DNA of 64,000 bases from an uncultured Prevotellaceae bacterium (GCA_902790625.1 CADASP010000007.1:1-64000), one strand, 5' to 3'. Shown: positions 8,659 through 19,078, counted from the stretch's first letter. Numbers and translations: made by a program. Notes: generated by a model not told the origin, from the letters alone.

Positions 8659-8787
8659 ACCGTTTTTTATGCTGTGGGGTATTATGATGACGGCACAGCG
8701 AGCGAAGACCAAACGGCAGGAATCATGGCTCCAGCCTTCCCTGCGCACGCTTTTTTAGTTAAATATTATAATAATTGAGCGCGATGT

Positions 8788-8819
8788 TTTGACAATGTGA
8801 AAGTAAATGTTTATCTTTG
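8788..8819 (+). promoter_or_regulatory. Promoter of the macroglobulin-like gene
   Basis: TTTG (8788-8791), a 20-base spacer and TATCTTTG (8812-8819). The predicted start near 8826 lies after the upstream in-frame ATG at 8807 and so supports translation from 8843. Confidence 0.75.
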
Positions 8820-8842
8820 CATATTCTAAATTGAACATATAT

Positions 8843-11800
8843 ATGAAAAAGCTCCTTTTTACTATTATCCTACTGACTACAATGCCCATGATGATGAAAG
8901 GACAGACATTCAGCAGCCTGTGGAAGCAGGTGGCGGCGGCTCAAGGCGACGACCTGCCGCAGACCGAGCAAAAGGTGCTGAGCCAAATAGTGGTGAAAGC
9001 TGCGGCCGAGCGGGCCTACGGCCAGTTGCTGAAAGCCGAGTTGCAACGTGCTCGCTCCATCTGCAACGTCGCCCCCGACTCGCTGCGCCCCGTGGTGGAA
9101 AGGCTGAAGCAGCGGGTGGAAGAGGTGGAGGGCGACGTGCCCTTGCAGGCCATCTACAACTGTGTGCTGGGATATATCTACCAGCAGAACAGCTGGCTCG
9201 ATGTGGACCGTCATGAGGAGATAGGCCTCGACTACTACCGCCAGGCCCTGGCCCACCCCGCAGAACTGGCCCAGGTGAAGGCCACCGACTACGAGCCCTT
9301 CGTGGTGGAAGGCAGCGACAGTCGCTACTTCGACCACAACCTGCTGAGCGTGGTGTGCATGCACACCCGCAACTGGCGCCCGCTGTGCGACTACTACGAG
9401 GGCACCGGCAACCGTGCCGCCTCCCTGCTGGCCAAGTTGCGGCTGATAGACAGCGACTGGCCCACGGAGATGGAGCCGATGGAAAGCTCGCGCTTCCTAC
9501 AGCGCCTCGACTCGCTCATCGGCCAATACCAAGACCTGCCCGAGTGTGGCGAAGCCGCCATCACTCGCTTCACGTTTATGAACCTGAAGAGCGATGCCAC
9601 CGACAAGCAGAAATGGGAATACCTGAACGATGCCCTGCAGCGCTGGCCGAAATGGAAGCGAATGAGCCGACTGCGCAACAGTCTCAACGAGATGACCGCC
9701 ACCCAGTTTCGCGCAACGGGCAACGAGTGCCTGTCCATCCCCCAGCGTGAGCAGATGCTGCAACTGGATGAGCTGCGCAACGTCCAGAGCATCACCGCAC
9801 GGCTCTATCGCGTGAAGGCCGATGGCGAATATGAGGGGGAGATGAACAACAGCGAAAACTACAATAAGGTGAAACCCCTTCTGACGGCGCTGCCCGAGCT
9901 GACGCGCACGAAGCAGTTTGATGCACGTCCGCCCTACGAGCTGTTCAAAGACTCCATCGCCCTGCCGCCGCTGCCCGTGGGTGTCTATATGCTGGAGATG
10001 GAGAGCCAGCCCGCTTCGACGGTGTGCCGCCAGTTGCTCTACATCAGCGACGTGCGCGCGCTGGCCCTCAATCTGCCTGGCGACCAATGCCGCATCGTGA
10101 TGGTGAATGCCACCACGGGCCAGCCCATCGCTGGCGGCAAGGTGAAGGTGGATTCGGGCAGAGGCAACAGCGTCAAGAGCACCGTGCTGACCTGCGATGC
10201 CAAAGGCGAGTGCACATGGAAGAAGAATGGGCGTGAATCGTTGGTGTTGCGCCCCTATACCGATGCCGACAAGTTCTGCCCCCGCTTGAACATGTGGGGC
10301 AATTACTTCTACGATGACAAGATATATAATAATGTGCAGACCGCCGTCTTCACCGACCGCGCCATCTACCGCCCTGGACAGACGGTGCATGCCGCTGCCA
10401 TCGTGTATACCACTGCCAACGGCTTCGACCACACGGCGGTGAGCGGCCAGCAGGTGCGCTTCGAACTGATTGACGCCAACTTTGAGACGGTTAGCGAGCA
10501 GACGGCCACCACCGACCGCTTCGGCACTGCCACCGTGCAGTTCACCCTGCCCTCGAAAGGCCTGACGGGCAACTACCGTCTGCACGTCAACAATCAGAAT
10601 CACAACTTCCGCGTGGAGGAATATAAGCGTCCAACGTTTGAGGTGGACATCCCGCAGGTGACCGACGACTACAAGGACGGCGACACCCTCAGCGTGAAGG
10701 CTACGGCGCGCAGCTATGCCGGCGTGCCCGTGCAGGGAGCCACCGTGAAGTATAAAGTGGTGCGCCGGCTCGCCTTCTGGTGGATGAGCTACTCGCGCTA
10801 TTGGGAGACAGGTGCCATCGGCACTGCCAGCAATGAGGAGGTGATGGCTACGGGCGAGACCGTCACCGACGAGCAGGGACAGTTCTCGGCCGAGGTGCCG
10901 CTGGTGCTGCCCAAGACCAAGCATCCCATGTTCTATCACTTCGTGCTCACTGCCGACGTCACCGACCAGGCTGGCGAGAGCCATCAGGGCCAGCTGTCGC
11001 TGCCCTTGGGCAACAGGGAGACGGCGCTGAGCGTGGAGCTTGATGAGCAAGTGCTCGTCGAGAACCCCTCGAAGCTGACCTTCCACCTGCGCAATGCCGC
11101 TGGGGCCGACATGGACGCACGTGTGCGCTATCGCTTCGAGAACGAGGGCGGTGCCGCCGTCACCAGCTGGCTCACCGCGCCCACCAATACACCCACGGCG
11201 CTGCCCAAGCTGAAGAGCGGGCGCTACAAGCTGCATGCCGAAACTGCAAGCGCCGCCAATGGCACCGACCCCTTGGAGCAGACGTTCATCATGTTCTCGC
11301 TCGACGACAAGCGTCCCGCTGCCGACACCCGCGAGTGGTTCTACGTCAGCAATGGCAGCGTGTTTCCTGTCGATGGAAGTCCCGTCACCGTACAGGTAGG
11401 CTCGTCGGACAAGAACGTCTATGTGGTCTATGCCTTCTTCGCTGGCGACAAGCTGTTGGAGAGCGGCACCACCCAGCTCTCGAACGAGCTTATCAACCGC
11501 AAGCTGCGCTACAAGGAGGAGTATGGCAACGGTCTGCTGATGACCTACGCTTGGATGAAAGAGGGCAAGATGCATCAGTTTAGCAACACCATCGGTAGGC
11601 CCATACCCAACAAGCGGCTGAAGTTGACGTGGCAGACTTTCCGCGACAGGCTCACCCCAGGACAGCAGGAGGAGTGGACGCTCAGCATCACCGATGCCAA
11701 CGGCGTGCGGCTCGACAAGGTTGCCCAGCTCATGGCCACCCTCTACGACAAGAGCCTCGACCAGCTCAGCGGTGCTCGCTCGTGGCGCTTCGTGCCCATC

Positions 11801-14443
11801 AACCGAGTTCCCACACCCTCTACCAGTTGGATGAGTGGCAACTGGCGTAACATCTTCTTGTTCGCCAATGGCAAACTCGAATGGGAACAGGTGTACGACA
11901 TTGATTTCAGCCATTTCGACACCAATGTGCTCCCCAGCTATATTGACATGCGAATGAAGAGAAGGTTAAGGGGGGCCGGCTTGCCGGTAATGATGAAGAT
12001 GCAAAGTGACAACAATCGTCTGGCCGAGGTGGTCTATAGCGTTGAAGAATCCAGTGCTGAGGAGGAGTCGCTCTCTATGGATGAAGCGTTGCAGGGACGT
12101 ATTGCCGGGCTCGATATCTTAAGCGATTCTGGAAGTTTGGGGGCAGTAGAGGAGCAGGGCCAGGCCGAGATACAGCTGCGCGAGAACCTGCAGGAGACGG
12201 CCTTCTTCATGCCACAGCTCGTGGCCGACTCGGCGGGCATCGTCAAGATGAAGTTCACCCTGCCCGAAAGCCTCACCACATGGCATCTCCTCGGCGTGGC
12301 CCACACAGAGGATATGATGTACGGGCAGATTGAGGGCGAGGCCGTGGCCAGCAAAGATGTGATGATTCAGCCCAATATGCCGCGATTCCTGCGACAGGGC
12401 GACGAGGGAACCATCAGCGCCCGCGTCGTCAACATGAGCGACGAAGTGCAAAGCGGTACCGCCATCCTGCAACTGCTCGACCCTGAAACCGAGCAGGTGC
12501 TGATGGAGCAGAAGCAGCAGGTGACGATAGCTGCCGGCAACACCAGCAGCGTGAGCTTCAGCGTGAGGGCGAGTGGGTTGAATAATCGGAATAATCCGAC
12601 AGGCCTCAATGGTGGTCTCCCGTCGCTGCTTATTGCGAGGGTGAGCATCAGCACGGCCAAGCACAGCGACGGCGAGCAGCACTATCTGCCCGTGCTGCCC
12701 AATACGGAGCGCGTCACCGTCACCGTGCCTTTCACACAGACTGCACCGGGTACGAAGACCATTGACCTGAAGCACCTTATTCCTGTTGATGACCCGCAGG
12801 CCAAGCTCACTGTGGAGTACACCAACAACCCTGCCTGGCTGATGATTCAGGCACTGCCCACCGTGGGACATCCCCACGACGACTGCGCCATCTGTCAGGC
12901 CACCTCGTTCTATGCCAACAGCATCGGACGACATATCCTGAAGCAGAACCCCACGGCCAAGCACGTCTTTGAGCAATGGAAACAGGAGGAGAATACCGCA
13001 GCTTCCAGTCTGCAATCTTCGCTGCAGAAAGACCAGGAGCTGAAAGACCTGCTGCTCAACGAGACACCGTGGGTGATGGATGCCAACCGCGAGGAGGAGC
13101 AGAAGCAGCGGCTGGCCGACTTCTTCGACGCCAACACCATTGGCGCGCAGATAGACGAGGCCATCGACAAACTGGGCAAGCTGCAGAATGGCGACGGCTC
13201 GTGGAGCTGGTGGCCGGGCATGAAAGGCTCGACCCATATCACCACCGCAGTGGCCGAAATCCTGGTGCGCCTGAACCAGATGACAGGCCAGCAGGACGAC
13301 ACGAAGAAGATGCTCGCCAGTGCCTTCGGCTTCTTGGGCGACGACATCGTGGAGATGGTCAACGAGATGAAGAAGGAGGAACGGAAGGGACACAAGCAGC
13401 TCTTCCCCAGTCACCGCGCCCTGCAGTGGCTCTACATCTGCGCCCTCGACGGCCGTCAGCTGCCCGCGAAGGTGAACGAGGCCAACACCTACCTGAAGAA
13501 CCTGCTGAAGAAGGACACCAAGAACCAGACTATCCTGGAGAAAGCCCTCTCGGCCATCGTACTGAACGACAAGAAATATATCAAGAGCCTGAAGGAATGG
13601 ACGGTTTACAAGGAGGAGATGGGCCGCTACTACGACACGCAGCGCGCTGGCTACTCATGGCGCGACTATAAGATTCCCACGCAGGTGGCCGCCATCGAAG
13701 CCTTGAAGCGACTGACGCCACAGGACACCGAAACCATCACCGAGATGCAACGCTGGCTGCTGCAGCAGAAGCGCAACCAGGCCTGGGACACGCCACTGAA
13801 CAGCGTCGATGCCATCTATGCCTTCCTCGACGGCAACAGTCAGGCACTGGCACCACAGCCGAAGACCGTGCTCGCCATCGACGGCACTCCCATCGCCACC
13901 AGCACCGCTACCGCCGGCATCGGCTATGTGAAGACGGCGCAGACCTACAACGGACAGACAACGTTCACCGCCGAGAAGACCTCGACGGGCACCTCGTGGG
14001 GAGCTGTCTATGCACAGTTCACGCAGCCCGCCCGCGACATCAGCGACCAGCAGAGCGGGCTGAGCGTGAAGCGCGAAATAAGGAGGGACAACCCATCCGA
14101 GACGCTCAAGGTGGGCGACCGCGTCACCGTGCGCCTCACCATCGAGGCCGACCGCGACTACGACTTTGTGCAGCTCGTAGACCGTCGTGCCGCCTGCATG
14201 GAGCCAGTGAAGCAGCTCAGCGGCTACAACTGGCGCGAGGGTTACTACTGCGCACCGAAGGACAACAGCACCAGCTACTTCTTCGACCTGCTGCCCAAGG
14301 GCCGCCACATCATCGAGACGGAGTACTACATCGACCGCGAAGGCGTCTACGAGACGGGCTCCTGCACCGTGCAGTGCGCCTACTCGCCAGAGTTCCGAGG
14401 CACCACCAAGGGCATCACCGTGCGCTCAGCTGCGCTTCGCTAA
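8843..14443 (+). CDS. Alpha-2-macroglobulin-like surface protein
   Basis: A very large exported protein (1866 aa from ATG 8843). Bacterial alpha-2-macroglobulins trap or inhibit attacking proteases in the periplasm or at the surface. Seen: a signal peptide (MKKLLFTIILL...), an MG2-like segment with FTDRAIYRPGQTVHAAAI near residue 500, the A2M core near 1120-1190 (LPESLTTWHLLGVAHT), and an alpha-helical toroid region with the thioester-position sequence DDCAICQATSFYAN near 1345. The expected CxEQ thioester motif is not present, so covalent trapping is doubtful. A stretch near residue 1078, MDEALQGRIAGLDI followed by SGSLGA, resembles the TonB plug of SusC proteins. The start was chosen from the promoter and signal peptide. 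The next gene begins 6 bases on. Confidence 0.88.
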   Translation: MKKLLFTIILLTTMPMMMKGQTFSSLWKQVAAAQGDDLPQTEQKVLSQIVVKAAAERAYGQLLKAELQRARSICNVAPDSLRPVVERLKQRVEEVEGDVPLQAIYNCVLGYIYQQNSWLDVDRHEEIGLDYYRQALAHPAELAQVKATDYEPFVVEGSDSRYFDHNLLSVVCMHTRNWRPLCDYYEGTGNRAASLLAKLRLIDSDWPTEMEPMESSRFLQRLDSLIGQYQDLPECGEAAITRFTFMNLKSDATDKQKWEYLNDALQRWPKWKRMSRLRNSLNEMTATQFRATGNECLSIPQREQMLQLDELRNVQSITARLYRVKADGEYEGEMNNSENYNKVKPLLTALPELTRTKQFDARPPYELFKDSIALPPLPVGVYMLEMESQPASTVCRQLLYISDVRALALNLPGDQCRIVMVNATTGQPIAGGKVKVDSGRGNSVKSTVLTCDAKGECTWKKNGRESLVLRPYTDADKFCPRLNMWGNYFYDDKIYNNVQTAVFTDRAIYRPGQTVHAAAIVYTTANGFDHTAVSGQQVRFELIDANFETVSEQTATTDRFGTATVQFTLPSKGLTGNYRLHVNNQNHNFRVEEYKRPTFEVDIPQVTDDYKDGDTLSVKATARSYAGVPVQGATVKYKVVRRLAFWWMSYSRYWETGAIGTASNEEVMATGETVTDEQGQFSAEVPLVLPKTKHPMFYHFVLTADVTDQAGESHQGQLSLPLGNRETALSVELDEQVLVENPSKLTFHLRNAAGADMDARVRYRFENEGGAAVTSWLTAPTNTPTALPKLKSGRYKLHAETASAANGTDPLEQTFIMFSLDDKRPAADTREWFYVSNGSVFPVDGSPVTVQVGSSDKNVYVVYAFFAGDKLLESGTTQLSNELINRKLRYKEEYGNGLLMTYAWMKEGKMHQFSNTIGRPIPNKRLKLTWQTFRDRLTPGQQEEWTLSITDANGVRLDKVAQLMATLYDKSLDQLSGARSWRFVPINRVPTPSTSWMSGNWRNIFLFANGKLEWEQVYDIDFSHFDTNVLPSYIDMRMKRRLRGAGLPVMMKMQSDNNRLAEVVYSVEESSAEEESLSMDEALQGRIAGLDILSDSGSLGAVEEQGQAEIQLRENLQETAFFMPQLVADSAGIVKMKFTLPESLTTWHLLGVAHTEDMMYGQIEGEAVASKDVMIQPNMPRFLRQGDEGTISARVVNMSDEVQSGTAILQLLDPETEQVLMEQKQQVTIAAGNTSSVSFSVRASGLNNRNNPTGLNGGLPSLLIARVSISTAKHSDGEQHYLPVLPNTERVTVTVPFTQTAPGTKTIDLKHLIPVDDPQAKLTVEYTNNPAWLMIQALPTVGHPHDDCAICQATSFYANSIGRHILKQNPTAKHVFEQWKQEENTAASSLQSSLQKDQELKDLLLNETPWVMDANREEEQKQRLADFFDANTIGAQIDEAIDKLGKLQNGDGSWSWWPGMKGSTHITTAVAEILVRLNQMTGQQDDTKKMLASAFGFLGDDIVEMVNEMKKEERKGHKQLFPSHRALQWLYICALDGRQLPAKVNEANTYLKNLLKKDTKNQTILEKALSAIVLNDKKYIKSLKEWTVYKEEMGRYYDTQRAGYSWRDYKIPTQVAAIEALKRLTPQDTETITEMQRWLLQQKRNQAWDTPLNSVDAIYAFLDGNSQALAPQPKTVLAIDGTPIATSTATAGIGYVKTAQTYNGQTTFTAEKTSTGTSWGAVYAQFTQPARDISDQQSGLSVKREIRRDNPSETLKVGDRVTVRLTIEADRDYDFVQLVDRRAACMEPVKQLSGYNWREGYYCAPKDNSTSYFFDLLPKGRHIIETEYYIDREGVYETGSCTVQCAYSPEFRGTTKGITVRSAALR

Positions 14444-14449
14444 TGAATA

Positions 14450-15574
14450 ATGAAAAATGAAAAAAGAACGATGACCAATAAAAGAATATATTGTAAGCCT
14501 TCAGATTGTAGCTTTTCAAGGTGGACGATGCTTGTGGCGTTGTTCATAATGCATTGTTCGTTGTTCGTTGGCACCGCAGGGGCGCAGAAGCTCACCATCA
14601 ACAAGCAGACCATCGACGTGGGCAAGACGGGCTTCGAGGTGCCCGTCACCGCCTCCTTCGAGTTGCGCAACAAGAGCACGAAGCCCATGGTCATTGAGAA
14701 GCTGCAGACCGACTGCGGCTGCACCACCGTCGACGGCCCCAAGACGGTGGCTCCCGGCGAACGGTTCACCATCTCGCTCACCTACGATGCACGCCTGCTG
14801 GGCCATTTCACCAAGCAGGTGGCCGTCTACAGCAATGCCACCCGCGAGCCCGTCTACCTGAAGATGAAAGGCGTGGTGCTTGCCGACATGGTAGACTACT
14901 CCAACCGCTACCCCTACGATATGGGCGGCCTGCTGGCCAGCGTGAACAACGTGGAGTTTGACGACGTGAAGAAGGGCGAGAACCGCGAAGTGGAAATCAA
15001 CCTGATGAACAACACCGAAGCCGACATGACGCCCAACATGCTGCACATGCCGGCCTGGCTCCACGCGCTGGCACTGCCCGAGAAACTGGAGCCCAACCGC
15101 AGCGGCAAGATGATCCTGACGCTCAATTCGGAGGAAGTTCACAACTACGGCCTGACGCAGGTGTCCATCTATCTGGCGAAGAAACTTGGCGAGAAGATCA
15201 GCAGCGAGACGGAGATCCCCGTCTCGGTGGTGCTGCTGCCCGACATGTCGCAGTTTGAGGGACAGAACCGCGAGCAGGCCCCGCAGCTCCATCTGTCGGC
15301 ACAGACGCTCAATCTCGACGCCCATCACAAGCAGGGCACCATCATCATGACCAACAAAGGCCTGTCGGCACTGCGTATCACCTCGCTGCAGATGTTCACC
15401 GGCGGCGTGAAGGTGAAGTTGCCCAAGCAGGAGCTGCAACCCGGCGAGTCGACGAAGATGCGCGTCACCATCATACCCGACCAGATTCGTAAGGCACGCT
15501 CGAAGCCCCGCATCCTGATGATTACCAACGACCCTTTGCATGCCAAAGAAGTGATAACAATAAATGTGGAATAA
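14450..15574 (+). CDS. Secreted DUF1573 protein
   Basis: A 374-aa exported protein with a DUF1573 domain, an immunoglobulin-like fold common in Bacteroidetes whose function is unknown. The hallmark DCGCTT motif is near residue 88, inside KLQTDCGCTTVDGPKTV. A second, weaker copy of the fold probably occupies the C-terminal 100 residues (ITSLQMFTGGVKVKLPKQEL). The hydrophobic export segment starts only about 26 residues in (MLVALFIMHCSLF), so the true start may be an internal ATG rather than 14450. It follows the macroglobulin gene by 6 bases and its stop abuts meaB, so these are probably one transcript. Confidence 0.82.
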   Translation: MKNEKRTMTNKRIYCKPSDCSFSRWTMLVALFIMHCSLFVGTAGAQKLTINKQTIDVGKTGFEVPVTASFELRNKSTKPMVIEKLQTDCGCTTVDGPKTVAPGERFTISLTYDARLLGHFTKQVAVYSNATREPVYLKMKGVVLADMVDYSNRYPYDMGGLLASVNNVEFDDVKKGENREVEINLMNNTEADMTPNMLHMPAWLHALALPEKLEPNRSGKMILTLNSEEVHNYGLTQVSIYLAKKLGEKISSETEIPVSVVLLPDMSQFEGQNREQAPQLHLSAQTLNLDAHHKQGTIIMTNKGLSALRITSLQMFTGGVKVKLPKQELQPGESTKMRVTIIPDQIRKARSKPRILMITNDPLHAKEVITINVE

Positions 15575-16684
15575 ATGGAACACCCAGAGAACAGCAGTGA
15601 ATACGCTGGTCTGCAAGTGAACAGTGGCGTTCAGCAGCCCAGCATCATCAACCCCTACCTGAAGCGCACCCGCTTCCGCCGTCACGAACTCTCGGCCGCC
15701 GAGATGGTGGAGGGCATCGTGCGGGGCGACATCACCATCCTCAGTCAGGCGGTGACGCTCATCGAGAGCGTCAACCCCGACCATCAGGCCAAGGCGCAGG
15801 AGGTCATAGAGAAATGCCTGCCTCACAGCGGGCGCAGCGTCCGCATCGGCATCAGCGGCGTGCCCGGTGCCGGCAAGTCGACCAGCATCGACGAGTTTGG
15901 CATCCATCTGCTGAAGGAGAAGGGTGGCCGCCTGGCCGTGCTCGCCATCGACCCTTCGAGCGAGCGCACCAAGGGCAGCATCCTCGGCGACAAGACCCGC
16001 ATGGAGAAGCTTGCCATACACCCCAACTCGTTCATCCGTCCCAGCCCGTCGGCAGGCTCGTTGGGTGGCGTGGCCCGCAAGACGCGTGAGACCATCATCC
16101 TCTGTGAGGCCGCCGGCTTCGACAAGATTTTCGTCGAGACCGTAGGCGTGGGGCAGAGCGAGACCGCTTGTCACTCCATGGTCGACTTCTTCCTGCTCAT
16201 ACAGGTGGCCGGCACCGGAGACGAGTTGCAAGGCATCAAGCGCGGCATCATGGAGATCAGCGACGGCATCGTCATCAACAAGTGCGACGGCGACAATGTG
16301 GACCGCTGCCAGATGGCTGCTACCAACTTCCGCAACGCCCTGCACTTCTTCCCCATGCCCGAGAGCGGATGGACACCGAAGGTGCTGTGCTACTCAGGCT
16401 TCTACGGCACCGGCGTAAAAGAGGTGTGGGACATGATTTATCAGTATTTCGACTTCGTACGTGCCAACGGCTACTTCGACTATCGGCGCAACGAGCAGTC
16501 GAAATACTGGATGTATGAGAGCATCAACGAGCATCTGCGCCTGAACTTCTACAACAACCCCCTCATCCGCCAACAGCTGAAAGCCGCCGAGCAGAGCGTG
16601 CTTCAGAACCAGAAGACCAGCTTCGTGGCGGCCAACGACCTGCTCGACCTTTACTACACACAGCTCACCAATAAGACGAAGTAA
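15575..16684 (+). CDS. meaB: Methylmalonyl-CoA mutase-associated GTPase MeaB
   Basis: A P-loop GTPase that protects and loads the adenosylcobalamin-dependent methylmalonyl-CoA mutase, in the succinate/propionate pathway typical of these bacteria. Visible: Walker A GVPGAGKST near residue 95, the AIDPSSERTKGSILGDKTRM segment, the switch-like ETVGVGQSE near 188, and NKCDGDN in the position of the NKxD guanine-specificity motif. The length (369 aa) is normal for the family. It starts directly after the DUF1573 stop and is followed without a gap by ispH. Confidence 0.95.
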   Translation: MEHPENSSEYAGLQVNSGVQQPSIINPYLKRTRFRRHELSAAEMVEGIVRGDITILSQAVTLIESVNPDHQAKAQEVIEKCLPHSGRSVRIGISGVPGAGKSTSIDEFGIHLLKEKGGRLAVLAIDPSSERTKGSILGDKTRMEKLAIHPNSFIRPSPSAGSLGGVARKTRETIILCEAAGFDKIFVETVGVGQSETACHSMVDFFLLIQVAGTGDELQGIKRGIMEISDGIVINKCDGDNVDRCQMAATNFRNALHFFPMPESGWTPKVLCYSGFYGTGVKEVWDMIYQYFDFVRANGYFDYRRNEQSKYWMYESINEHLRLNFYNNPLIRQQLKAAEQSVLQNQKTSFVAANDLLDLYYTQLTNKTK

Positions 16685-17572
16685 TTGAAAATAGGCATTG
16701 ACAGCGGCAGCGGCTTCTGCTTTGGCGTCACCACCGCCATCAAGAAGGCCGAAGAGGAATTGGCAGCGGGCACCACGCTCTACTGCTTAGGCGACATCGT
16801 GCACAACAGCATGGAGTGCGAGCGACTGCGCCAGATGGGACTCATCACCATCAACCACGAGGAGATGGAGCACTTGCACGATGTGAAGGTGCTGCTGCGC
16901 GCCCATGGCGAACCGCCAGAGACCTACGAGATGGCGCGGCGCAACAACATCGAAATCATCGATGCCACCTGCCCCGTGGTGCTGCAACTGCAGAAGCGCA
17001 TCCGCAAGAATTACGAGATGCGCATCCACCAGCCGCAAATCGTCATCTTTGGCAAGAAAGGCCACGCCGAGGTGCTGGGTCTCGTGGGACAGACGGACGG
17101 CAACGCCATCGTCATCGAGAGTTTCGACGAGGTGCAGAAGCTCGACTTCACCCGCGACATCTACCTCTACTCGCAAACCACCAAGAGCCTCGACGAGTTT
17201 CAACGTATCATCGACTATATCCAGCAGCACATCGCCCCTGGTGTCACCTTCCGCAGCTTCGACACCATCTGCCGCTCGGTGGCCAACCGCATGCCCAACA
17301 TCATGCAGTTTGCCGCCCGCCACGACCTCATCCTCTTCGTCTGTGGGCGCAAGAGCAGCAACGGGAAGGTGCTCTTTGGCGAGTGTCAGCGAGTGAACCC
17401 CAACACCCACTTGGTGGAAGGTCCTGCCGAGATTGACCCCGACTGGCTGAAGGACATCGACTCCGTGGGCATTTGCGGCGCCACCAGCACGCCCAAGTGG
17501 CTGATGGAGCAGTGTCTTGATGCAGTGAAGTTATTAGTAGAAAAAGATATTGAAAATGATGAACATCCGTAA
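16685..17572 (+). CDS. ispH: 4-hydroxy-3-methylbut-2-enyl diphosphate reductase
   Basis: The last step of the MEP isoprenoid pathway: reduction of HMBPP to IPP and DMAPP by an iron-sulfur enzyme. The three cluster-binding cysteines are in place: GFCFGV (residue 12), DATCPVV (about 95) and GICGATSTP (about 263), with the substrate-binding AHGEPP and the TTKSL region between. It is 295 aa, the plain single-domain form. The frame begins with TTG immediately after the meaB stop; no ATG gives the conserved KIGIDSGSGFCFGV start, so TTG is the likely start. Its end overlaps the next gene by about 17 bases. Confidence 0.95.
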   Translation: MKIGIDSGSGFCFGVTTAIKKAEEELAAGTTLYCLGDIVHNSMECERLRQMGLITINHEEMEHLHDVKVLLRAHGEPPETYEMARRNNIEIIDATCPVVLQLQKRIRKNYEMRIHQPQIVIFGKKGHAEVLGLVGQTDGNAIVIESFDEVQKLDFTRDIYLYSQTTKSLDEFQRIIDYIQQHIAPGVTFRSFDTICRSVANRMPNIMQFAARHDLILFVCGRKSSNGKVLFGECQRVNPNTHLVEGPAEIDPDWLKDIDSVGICGATSTPKWLMEQCLDAVKLLVEKDIENDEHP

Positions 17573-19034
17573 AGCCGTTTTAGCAGTTTTCGTTGGCATC
17601 CTGCCCTTTTGCAGCGTAGCCGCGCAGTACGACATCATCCCCCGCCCCTCCAGCGTGAGCATCGATGCCAAGGGGCGCACGCTCGACATCAGTGCCAACA
17701 CACCCATCAACGACCGCGTCAACCCCGACATCAAGAATGCCGAGGGCTGGCGGCTCACCGTCGACAAGCGTGGCATCACGGTCGAGGGCAGCACCCAGGC
17801 GGGCATCTTCTATGCCCATCAGGCGTTGCGCCAAATCATGGATGGCGGCCCCACCGCTCTGCCCTACGCCGTGGTGGAGAGCAGTCCCCGCTTCGCCTAT
17901 CGTGGCATGCACCTCGACATCTGTCGCCATTTCTTCACGAAGGATGTGGTGAAGCAGTATCTCGACATGATGGCTCTGCACGGCATGAACACACTGCACT
18001 GGCACCTGAGCGACGACCAGGGCTGGCGCATCGAAATAAAGAAATGGCCCCGGCTGACGCAGGTGGGAGCCTGGCGCGATCGCACGGTCATTGGCCGCAA
18101 CATGGGCATCTACGACCACACGATGTATGGCGGCTTTTACACGCAGAAGGACATCCGCGAGGTGGTGGAGTATGCCGCCCAGCGCCATATCACCATCGTG
18201 CCCGAGATTGACATGCCCGGACACATGGTGGCTGCGCTCACCGCCTATCCAGAGCTGGGCTGCACAGGCGGTCCCTATGAGGTGTGGCCCGACTGGGGCG
18301 TGAGCGAGGACATCCTCTGCGCTGGCAATCCCCGCGTCTACGAGTTCTTGGGCGATGTGCTCACCGAGCTGATGCAGCTCTTCCCCTCGTCCATCATCCA
18401 CCTGGGCGGCGACGAGGCTCCGAAGGTGCGCTGGAAGCAGTGCCCGCGCTGTCAGCAGAAGATGAAGGAGGAGCACCTGCAGAACGAAGAGCACCTGCAG
18501 GGCTACATGGTGCGGCGCATGCAGCAGCTGCTGGAGCAGAAGGGACGCCGCCTGATGGGATGGGACGAAATCATGGACTGCAACGTGCCGAAGACGTCGA
18601 TAGTGATGAACTGGCGCGACTGGCAGGGCGTCGTAGACCCCGCCAAGCAGGGCTTCGACGTGGTGCGCACGCCCAACAGCACACTCTACTTCGACCATTA
18701 TCAGATTCCTGCCGACACTTGGAGCAACACGCTGCTCTTCGGCGGTAATTCCAATCTTCAGAAGGTCTACAACTACGAGCCGGCACCCGCCACGCTCACG
18801 GCCGAGGAACAAGCCCACGTGATGGGCGTGCAGGCCAACCTATGGACTGAATACATCGCCTATCCCGAACTGATAGAGTATCAGGTGCTGCCGCGCATGG
18901 CGGCCTTGGCCGAGGTGCAGTGGAGCGCACCTGAAGGCAAGGACTACAAGTCGTTCTTGAGTCGTCTGCCGCGTCTGCTCAACATTTATAAGCAGGAAGG
19001 CTGGCACTATTGTGAAGTGAGAGGTGAGAGGTGA
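17556..19034 (+). CDS. GH20 beta-N-acetylhexosaminidase
   Basis: A secreted exo-hydrolase that removes terminal N-acetylglucosamine or N-acetylgalactosamine from glycans. After a signal peptide (FVGILPFCSVAAQ) comes the GH20b-like alpha/beta domain, then the catalytic barrel from about residue 110 (FAYRGMHLDICRHFF). The Asp-Glu catalytic pair is in HLGGDEAPK near residue 285, and the substrate-shaping WHLSDDQGWRIE is present. ATG 17556 or 17559 gives a better signal peptide than the TTG at 17550. The last six residues and the stop are coded by a heptamer repeat (19020 onward), so the C-terminal tail looks newly acquired. Confidence 0.93.
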   Translation: MMNIRKAVLAVFVGILPFCSVAAQYDIIPRPSSVSIDAKGRTLDISANTPINDRVNPDIKNAEGWRLTVDKRGITVEGSTQAGIFYAHQALRQIMDGGPTALPYAVVESSPRFAYRGMHLDICRHFFTKDVVKQYLDMMALHGMNTLHWHLSDDQGWRIEIKKWPRLTQVGAWRDRTVIGRNMGIYDHTMYGGFYTQKDIREVVEYAAQRHITIVPEIDMPGHMVAALTAYPELGCTGGPYEVWPDWGVSEDILCAGNPRVYEFLGDVLTELMQLFPSSIIHLGGDEAPKVRWKQCPRCQQKMKEEHLQNEEHLQGYMVRRMQQLLEQKGRRLMGWDEIMDCNVPKTSIVMNWRDWQGVVDPAKQGFDVVRTPNSTLYFDHYQIPADTWSNTLLFGGNSNLQKVYNYEPAPATLTAEEQAHVMGVQANLWTEYIAYPELIEYQVLPRMAALAEVQWSAPEGKDYKSFLSRLPRLLNIYKQEGWHYCEVRGER

Positions 19035-19068
19035 GAGGTGAGTGGTGAGAAGTGAGTGGTGAGAAATG
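19020..19068. repeat. Heptamer tandem repeat (AGAGGTG)
   Basis: Seven copies of a 7-bp unit (AGAGGTG, AGTGGTG, AGAAGTG, AGAAATG). The first copies code for the end of the GH20 protein, whose stop TGA (19032-19034) is formed by the repeat itself. The last copy ends 10 bases before the S8 protease ATG. Confidence 0.92.
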
Positions 19069-19078
19069 AGTAATAATA

